Notes under the pieces: generated by a model | Told to the model about the DNA's origin: nothing | What the model saw: only the letters and a program-made list of their open reading frames with translations | Databases searched by the model: none | Virus record (IMG/VR): IMGVR_UViG_3300030109_001854 | Span: 4,300-33,742 of that record | DNA length: 29,443 bases | Source: a virus | Strand: one strand, 5' to 3' | In this document: positions 26,101-29,443 of the stretch, one piece after another | How the letters are laid out: each line of letters starts with the position of its first letter | Position numbering within the stretch: position 1 is the first letter of the stretch | Made by a program: the position numbers and the translations under genes

Positions 26101-28872
26101 GACACTATAGCTAAAAGCAAATCAAAAGTTTTATTTACAACACCCGATGGTAAGAAAGGCAGTTTAACGCCTAAAGAGTATGCAGATAAGTATGTTCAAT
26201 TAGCTGAACAAGGATATAAGTTTGATTTTTCAGAGTTTAATAAAGTTGTTGAAGGTGAAAAAGGACCTTTGTTTGGTGAGTTAGTAAAAAGAATAAAAAA
26301 GTTTGGAGTTAAAGATAATTTTATATTAACAGCAAGACCAGCGGAAGCAGCTCCAGCTATAAAAGAATTTTTAAAATCACAAGGTCTAGATATACCTTTA
26401 GAAAATATAACAGGTTTAGCTAATTCAACAGCTGACGCGAAAGCATTATGGATGACTGAAAAATTTGCAGAAGGTTACAATGATTTTTATTTTGCTGATG
26501 ATGCTATAAAAAATGTTAAAGCTGTTAAAAATGTATTAGATCAACTAGATGTTAAATCTAAAGTACAACAAGCTTTGTCTGCTAAAGATTTAAACAAAGA
26601 CTTTAATAAGATAATAGAAGACACAAGAGGTATTAGAGCTGAAGAAGTTTTTTCTGGAGCTAAAGCTAAAATGCTAGGTAAAAACAAATGGTCAAGATCT
26701 ATTATAGTTCCAGGTGCTCAAGATTTTATGGGTATGATGCAAAACTTTGCTGGTAAAGGTAAAAAAGGTGAAGCACAATTAAAGTTTTTTGAAGACAACA
26801 TGGTTATGCCTTTTGCTAAAGGTATAAATGAAATGAACCATGTAAAACAAAGAGCTACTGAAGATTTTAAAAAGTTATCTAAAGAACTTCCAACTGTTAA
26901 AAAGAGATTAAACAAAAAAATACCTAACTCTGTTTTTACTTATGATCAAGCTGTAAGAGTAAAAATATGGAACGACGCTGGATTTAAAATTCCAGATATA
27001 TCAAAAAAAGAAGTAAAAGAATTAGTAAATAGCGTAATAAGTAATCCGGAGCTACTTGCTTTTACTAATGGTTTACAAAAAATGACAAGAAACAAGTACG
27101 TTGAACCAGGACAACATTGGATAGGAGAAACTATATTGTCAGATGTGCAAAAACTTACACAATTTGTAGGTAGAAAAAAATATTTATCTGAGTGGATAGA
27201 GAATAAAGATATAATATTTTCTAAAGAAAATTTAAATAAAATAGAAGTTTCAGAAGGTAGTAAATTTAGAGAGTCTTTAGAAGATATGCTTTACAGAATG
27301 GAAACGGGTTCTAATAGACCTACAGGTAGCAACAGACTAGTTAACATGCACATGAATTTCATTAATGGTTCTGTTGGTGCTACTATGTTTTTAAATATGA
27401 GATCTGCAGCGTTACAAACAATATCTGCTACAAACTATGTCAACCTTAGAGAAAACAATCCTATCGCCGCTGCTAAAGCTTTTGCAAACACGAGACAATT
27501 TATAAAAGACTATACTTATATATGGAATTCACCTATGTTAAAACAAAGAAGGGCTGGTTTAAAATATAACGTACAAGAAGCTGAACTAGCCGCTGCTGTT
27601 GCTGGATCAAAAAATAAAGCAAAAGCTATGACAGCTAAGTTAATTAAGTTAGGTTTTACACCAACTCAAGTTGCTGATAGTTTTGCTATTGCAGCAGGTG
27701 GTGCTACTTATTACAGGAATAGAATAAATATGTATGAAAAACTTGGTTATTCTTTTGGTGAATCAAGAAAGAAGGCTTGGTTAGATTTTCAAGAAACAAC
27801 AGAAAAAGCGCAGCAGTCTTCTAGAGCTGATTTAATATCACAACAACAAGCTTCTCCACTAGGTAGAACTATATTAGCTTGGGCTAATACACCTATGCAG
27901 TATATGAGAATACAAGAAAAAGCGGCTAGAGATATTATAAATGGTAGAGGAGATTTTAAAGCAAACATGTCTAAAATAGCTTATTACGGTTTTGCGCAAT
28001 CTGTTTTATTTGCTGGTTTACAAAACGCTATGTTTTCTTTTGGTTTAGACGAAGAAGAAGATTTAGATGATGAAGACTTTAACAACAGAATGGAAAGAGT
28101 AATAAATACGGTTGCTGATGGCCAACTAAGAGGCTTAGGTACGCCTGGAGCTTTATTGTCTGCTGTTAAAAACACTGCATTAGAATTTGATAAACAAGAA
28201 GAAAAAGGATACAAAGGTGATCACACTAAAACAATATTGCAATTAACTGGTTATTCTCCAGTATTAGGTTCTAAACTTAGAAAATTATATAGTGCTACAC
28301 AAACTTACAAGTACAATAAAGATGTTATACCAGCAATGGGATTAAGTTTAGATAATCCAGCTAATTTAGCTATAGGTAATGTTATAGAAGCTACAACAAA
28401 TGTACCAGTAGCTAGAATGGTTATGAAATTAGATAATATAAGAGAAGCTGCTGATGATAGAAATCAAAACTGGCAAAGAATAGCTTTACTAATGGGTTGG
28501 TCTAAGTGGGATGTTGGCGCTGAAAGCGAAGAAGTACAGGAAATAAAAGAAAAAATAAAAAAAGAAAAGAAAGAATTTAAAATTGAACAAAAGCTAATAG
28601 AAAAAGCTGAAAAAGCAAAAGAGCAAGAAGCTATAAATTTAGAAAAACAAACTAAAGAAAAAGAAGAAGGCAAAAAGGTTACCTGTATAGCTATGAGTTC
28701 TAGCGGTCAAAGATGCGGTTTACCTGTCGTCGGTGAAGGTAAGTATTGTACTATACATCAAAAAGTAGAACAAGGAACTAAAGAAGTACAGTGTAAAAAA
28801 ATAAAATCCGATGGAAAACAATGTAAAATGAAAACTAAAAATAAATCAGGCTTATGTTATTATCACGATTAA
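20110..28872 (+). CDS. Giant multidomain (polyvalent) virion protein: metallopeptidase, HAD, helical ejection region, zinc knuckles
   Basis: The protein has 2920 residues, about 30% of the window. In order: charged coiled-coil N-terminus (1-550). Hydrophobic or amphipathic helices around 595-760. A metallopeptidase-like motif HEMSH (H911, E912, H915) with NREFLAY (E975) as a possible third ligand. A stretch near 1193 (YNPNTGTPFGAYL) resembling sigma-70 region 2. A HAD phosphatase-like domain about 1991-2150 with DFDDT (D1995, D1997), LTARP (T2074) and FADDA (D2130, D2131). A helical region to about 2810 with membrane-active-looking segments near 2414-2446 and 2624-2646 and the conserved ASPLGRTILAWANTPMQYMR motif. 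A Lys/Glu coiled coil. Two zinc-knuckle motifs at 2859-2919. It is most likely packed in the virion and injected, where its domains would act on host targets; this is inference from known polyvalent phage proteins. The ATG at 20110 follows the previous stop by seven bases. Confidence 0.75.
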   Translation: MVVGLKKIIQRMIDDPSLKDKEKIIKKVIEGVNNNTVSTRSMNIIQPTIIEKPTDDARINLMLGEEIDPDKKIEIEKSLEKREKEIQLLKNQQEIKLKTGFKPGKYPTLNTGEVETVTSPIGGQTVNIPKTKQANETDMIGMISDASFLYKQEFDNYMSDDLETIISYSRDQLKYEKQLQPLHDRVWLTLNEKYPGLQKRDFNNLINKGGKGIFSNSLDAAVTEYQKQDNVKNLEGAKNLDPLYYNTVVSDQIKKLPEKQKKKLFLNTQIREKQRQLNKEGIDENEAKRLKTEIAKHKNDLTKLATTYGLSADGSTSGSVDIVDPKLASAYMDNETTKYRQQKINKAKKDYEANKKSDIEAYRELNPGLTDFEAHDLVMKSKAYNLQQLYVAGEKQTVNLKFNTSEAQNSSLFSKLKEKGYDLEKGKEENSIDVPLKTLFDLGYDGRDFKGISDIGIFGKQKDYISKDDVAKLLNYEDAIYRTKGEIDILFNTTYVNNDPATFDYGGFGGSLARETVKGILTHFTDVSAYEADQMISKGGTEAVLLDGFQNMVVQHNKILKDEIAAGEVDELGFTEDQSKAIEKLFSEEVGEGVGHFMPMLVELGVYSAATGYTMTATKFAGMLSKMKKAGGWQKAKYHAILAMIEEGKMFAADFDPGVGASFYGLNQATSGIGFKKKFKAFDPIFQKVIKGGPVGATASQFSTVVSEGVKGLKGDKDFMATMEDYFGDLKFKDLIIESMVFGIVGGMHVKPKDFMSTGSKYKAIAEIDSKMNKLLQTVKIVKGETGPEKVPGKPKGYESLTGKEKQRYDALNEAKNTLEQMVKIETNNIDLDPNNKNFESNVQKKYLDPYNAIVKSVHKNFEGFKVEFTENAKDPRLTEGALAKYIETTPGQAGTILFLKSKFTPERLIHEMSHVGMESYFKRNPEAEAVFTKKMSTLFKDFNFEAYDGTPLGEFIETHYKKEIEKDPTVANREFLAYMYELLMDPKIYYQQTASTFFKEAKQEMLSMMEESLGFKPKIRTAKDFVDMIGRFTKDARMDLGFGAKAARLADLDEFTFLGIEFVESKNKKIAEDLGGKDLKQQKAELVEANKELYRTGGDQAKIDANVKKIQKLNKNIQTSETNLEAITEYKNREEQGKDASRQFTTLKENNAGILNDYINKTYKDVTGSDLTKAEFKNYVENNELLKIIRSYNPNTGTPFGAYLKQTLPFRTGNILGKGGLDVRLDNKIQTTSIDNLTKEIVAEQTVEVEQAPGGKKGSYLLYDLPVDKKSTDNIVKKAKNYIKKVDVEKLDYKSTPKLFDMSIFGKTNKEKMQFVSDNFKTIYDAMPQGFSSVTGKATGIPNSILAKFYTKTSERVTQRETGDPAGLFIQEKNKLNKDQFLKLLETKIDANGNVDISAMGRNTKTSLLPRLMDVTNQAITNQVVRQVIKENPSLVFRTNVQTVLNRIASGKSSNLAGKDLGKQITLDISKRPGFKNNPDDIYGLLSEKQYNKFPTSEINKFKNSLARLQEQIKRETLGVTKDLSVQEKLMVAAGEVKSDMSLTESTGFKGGVLKLKEKYKKNKAIQKLNENEKLEGEWMKDPAEVALQNKVELILSNKHNKDVLITNKTAFMSNYGQGKTKYWDPIEKKFKRKNLPEKNSTPEGYFEYHFSGKFEGSNKKMPYDPKEVNIINDMGAVKTKYAKFVEKTKNLPNKLELRHAEGRRLFTGKSSSFEKVLENNAKLREFELSNVRDIIVNSKKYGLTPEQALRAGFRYLRKHTNISNGLIKGTATVTSISNEAGIPVGKDPSAKNYLGTQFWGEHQLQLQNHNNTFFDIVFSTKNSKKEFNKQLKLLSRDFEQSLTKKQDQLIYDSSIYGGPAGLLPLFKNKKIGEVSSILNIMYRPGMAFEQIDLKSKTPRTIGESIIRNYTKKQVDALLSEVGKKGEFNSLSLELKIANNNRKNIENIDKRTPFSAATKNLSTNRKQEILENVDKAIENGRKKKKEKRGISVWDFDDTIAKSKSKVLFTTPDGKKGSLTPKEYADKYVQLAEQGYKFDFSEFNKVVEGEKGPLFGELVKRIKKFGVKDNFILTARPAEAAPAIKEFLKSQGLDIPLENITGLANSTADAKALWMTEKFAEGYNDFYFADDAIKNVKAVKNVLDQLDVKSKVQQALSAKDLNKDFNKIIEDTRGIRAEEVFSGAKAKMLGKNKWSRSIIVPGAQDFMGMMQNFAGKGKKGEAQLKFFEDNMVMPFAKGINEMNHVKQRATEDFKKLSKELPTVKKRLNKKIPNSVFTYDQAVRVKIWNDAGFKIPDISKKEVKELVNSVISNPELLAFTNGLQKMTRNKYVEPGQHWIGETILSDVQKLTQFVGRKKYLSEWIENKDIIFSKENLNKIEVSEGSKFRESLEDMLYRMETGSNRPTGSNRLVNMHMNFINGSVGATMFLNMRSAALQTISATNYVNLRENNPIAAAKAFANTRQFIKDYTYIWNSPMLKQRRAGLKYNVQEAELAAAVAGSKNKAKAMTAKLIKLGFTPTQVADSFAIAAGGATYYRNRINMYEKLGYSFGESRKKAWLDFQETTEKAQQSSRADLISQQQASPLGRTILAWANTPMQYMRIQEKAARDIINGRGDFKANMSKIAYYGFAQSVLFAGLQNAMFSFGLDEEEDLDDEDFNNRMERVINTVADGQLRGLGTPGALLSAVKNTALEFDKQEEKGYKGDHTKTILQLTGYSPVLGSKLRKLYSATQTYKYNKDVIPAMGLSLDNPANLAIGNVIEATTNVPVARMVMKLDNIREAADDRNQNWQRIALLMGWSKWDVGAESEEVQEIKEKIKKEKKEFKIEQKLIEKAEKAKEQEAINLEKQTKEKEEGKKVTCIAMSSSGQRCGLPVVGEGKYCTIHQKVEQGTKEVQCKKIKSDGKQCKMKTKNKSGLCYYHD

Positions 28873-29443
28873 TTATACTATTTTTATTAGTATCAAACTT
28901 GGCATACGGCCAAGATTTTTTAAAGAAAACTTTTAAGTTCTCTACGTTTTATGTAGCAGCTAACGGTGGTACATCTATATCAGATGTAGATATTTTTTCT
29001 GTTACTAACGGCTTACAAACACAAACTATTAAAACGCCTTTTGATTACAACTTTACCTTTGGTGTTAGAAAAATAGCACGTTTTGGTTATGAAAACAGAG
29101 CTAATACTTTTTATGATGGTACTGAGTCATCTTTTTCTGATGCAGCTACTATAGGTAAAGTAAAGGGTTTTGAGTTTTTATTTGAAGCAGATATTAAAAG
29201 ACAAGAAGGTGTAGATTATTTAGATCAAAACCATTTTTTAAGGTATGTGGCACCTAAATGGATATTTAAAACAGAGTACGTACAAGACGGGTTTGCTGAT
29301 ATAGAGTATTTTGAAGCATCACAAAGATACAGACATAAAATAAATAATAAACTTTCACTTAATGCTGGTGTACTAGAACGTTTTGCAGAGCCTTACGGTT
29401 ATGATCCGTTAGAAGCATGGACGCTAGCTACAGGTGATATACA
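28854..29443 (+). CDS. Signal-peptide-bearing protein, 3'-truncated by the window end
   Basis: The frame is open from 28854 to the window edge (196 codons visible), overlapping the last 19 bases of the giant gene in another frame. The ATG at 28854 is the only methionine in the visible protein, which fixes the start. Residues 1-20 form a Sec-type signal peptide: a short basic n-region (MLLSR), a hydrophobic core (LIILFLLVSNLA) and a likely cleavage at AYG|QD. The mature part alternates aromatic and polar residues (KFSTFYVAANGG, FDYNFTFGVRKIARFGYE, RYVAPKWIFKTEYV), which could be beta strands of an outer-membrane or periplasmic protein. I recall similar proteins in uncultured marine Bacteroidota phages, without known function. 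Export to the envelope, for lysis, exclusion or adsorption, is inferred only from the signal peptide. Confidence 0.7.
   Translation, partial: MLLSRLIILFLLVSNLAYGQDFLKKTFKFSTFYVAANGGTSISDVDIFSVTNGLQTQTIKTPFDYNFTFGVRKIARFGYENRANTFYDGTESSFSDAATIGKVKGFEFLFEADIKRQEGVDYLDQNHFLRYVAPKWIFKTEYVQDGFADIEYFEASQRYRHKINNKLSLNAGVLERFAEPYGYDPLEAWTLATGDI

Noticed and set aside
20110-28872. Giant protein as an N4-type or crAss-type virion RNA polymerase
   Set aside because: No DxDGD or T7/N4-type polymerase motif was found; the only comparable acidic motif (DFDDT) belongs to the HAD domain.
1-29443. Alternative genetic code (TAG or TGA recoded)
   Set aside because: All genes are open end to end with the standard bacterial code and no in-frame TAG or TGA needs to be read through. 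Stop avoidance alone does not prove recoding.

Overview
This window reads as one strand of a virion-structure and DNA-packaging module from a tailed, podovirus-type bacteriophage. Every gene I can support lies on the + strand, packed head to tail. Gaps are 3 to 86 bases, one pair of genes overlaps, and no gene-free stretch exceeds 300 bases. The host is most likely a Bacteroidota bacterium, probably marine flavobacteria. The reasons are low GC, AT-rich leaders with no Shine-Dalgarno motif before any start codon, TAA as the only stop codon, and proteins resembling those of crAss-like phages and related uncultured marine podoviruses. These likenesses come from motifs I remember, not from a search.

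Layout. Bases 1-1629 are the 3' part of the terminase large subunit, including its whole nuclease domain. Next come the portal (1633-4050), a scaffold-like protein (4068-5279) and the major capsid protein (5299-6738), which ends in a double stop followed by a hairpin terminator. After the terminator lie a conserved protein of unknown role (6825-7688), a hairpin, and three neck and tail genes: a ring-like protein (7753-8445), a P22 gp4-like tail tubular protein (8450-9358) and a very large P22 gp10-like stabilization or 'muzzle' protein (9362-15124). A beta-rich tail or appendage protein (15128-17164), a small conserved protein (17168-17530) and a cupin-fold protein (17574-18044) follow. Two helical proteins that are probably internal virion proteins (18048-18776 and 18783-20102) precede a 2920-residue multidomain protein (20110-28872). 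The last gene (28854 to beyond the window end) has a Sec-type signal peptide and is cut by the window edge.

How the genes work together. Terminase and portal package DNA into a shell built from the capsid protein on the scaffold. The ring, tubular and stabilization proteins close the portal vertex and form the short tail, with the beta-rich proteins as appendages. The coiled-coil proteins and the giant protein are best read as internal or ejected proteins. The giant protein carries an HEXXH peptidase motif, a HAD phosphatase-like domain, a long helical ejection-type region and two tandem zinc-knuckle motifs, so it is a 'polyvalent' protein. It and the secreted protein encoded after it are the least explained parts of the window. 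No tRNA, CRISPR array, insertion sequence, integrase or attachment site was seen.
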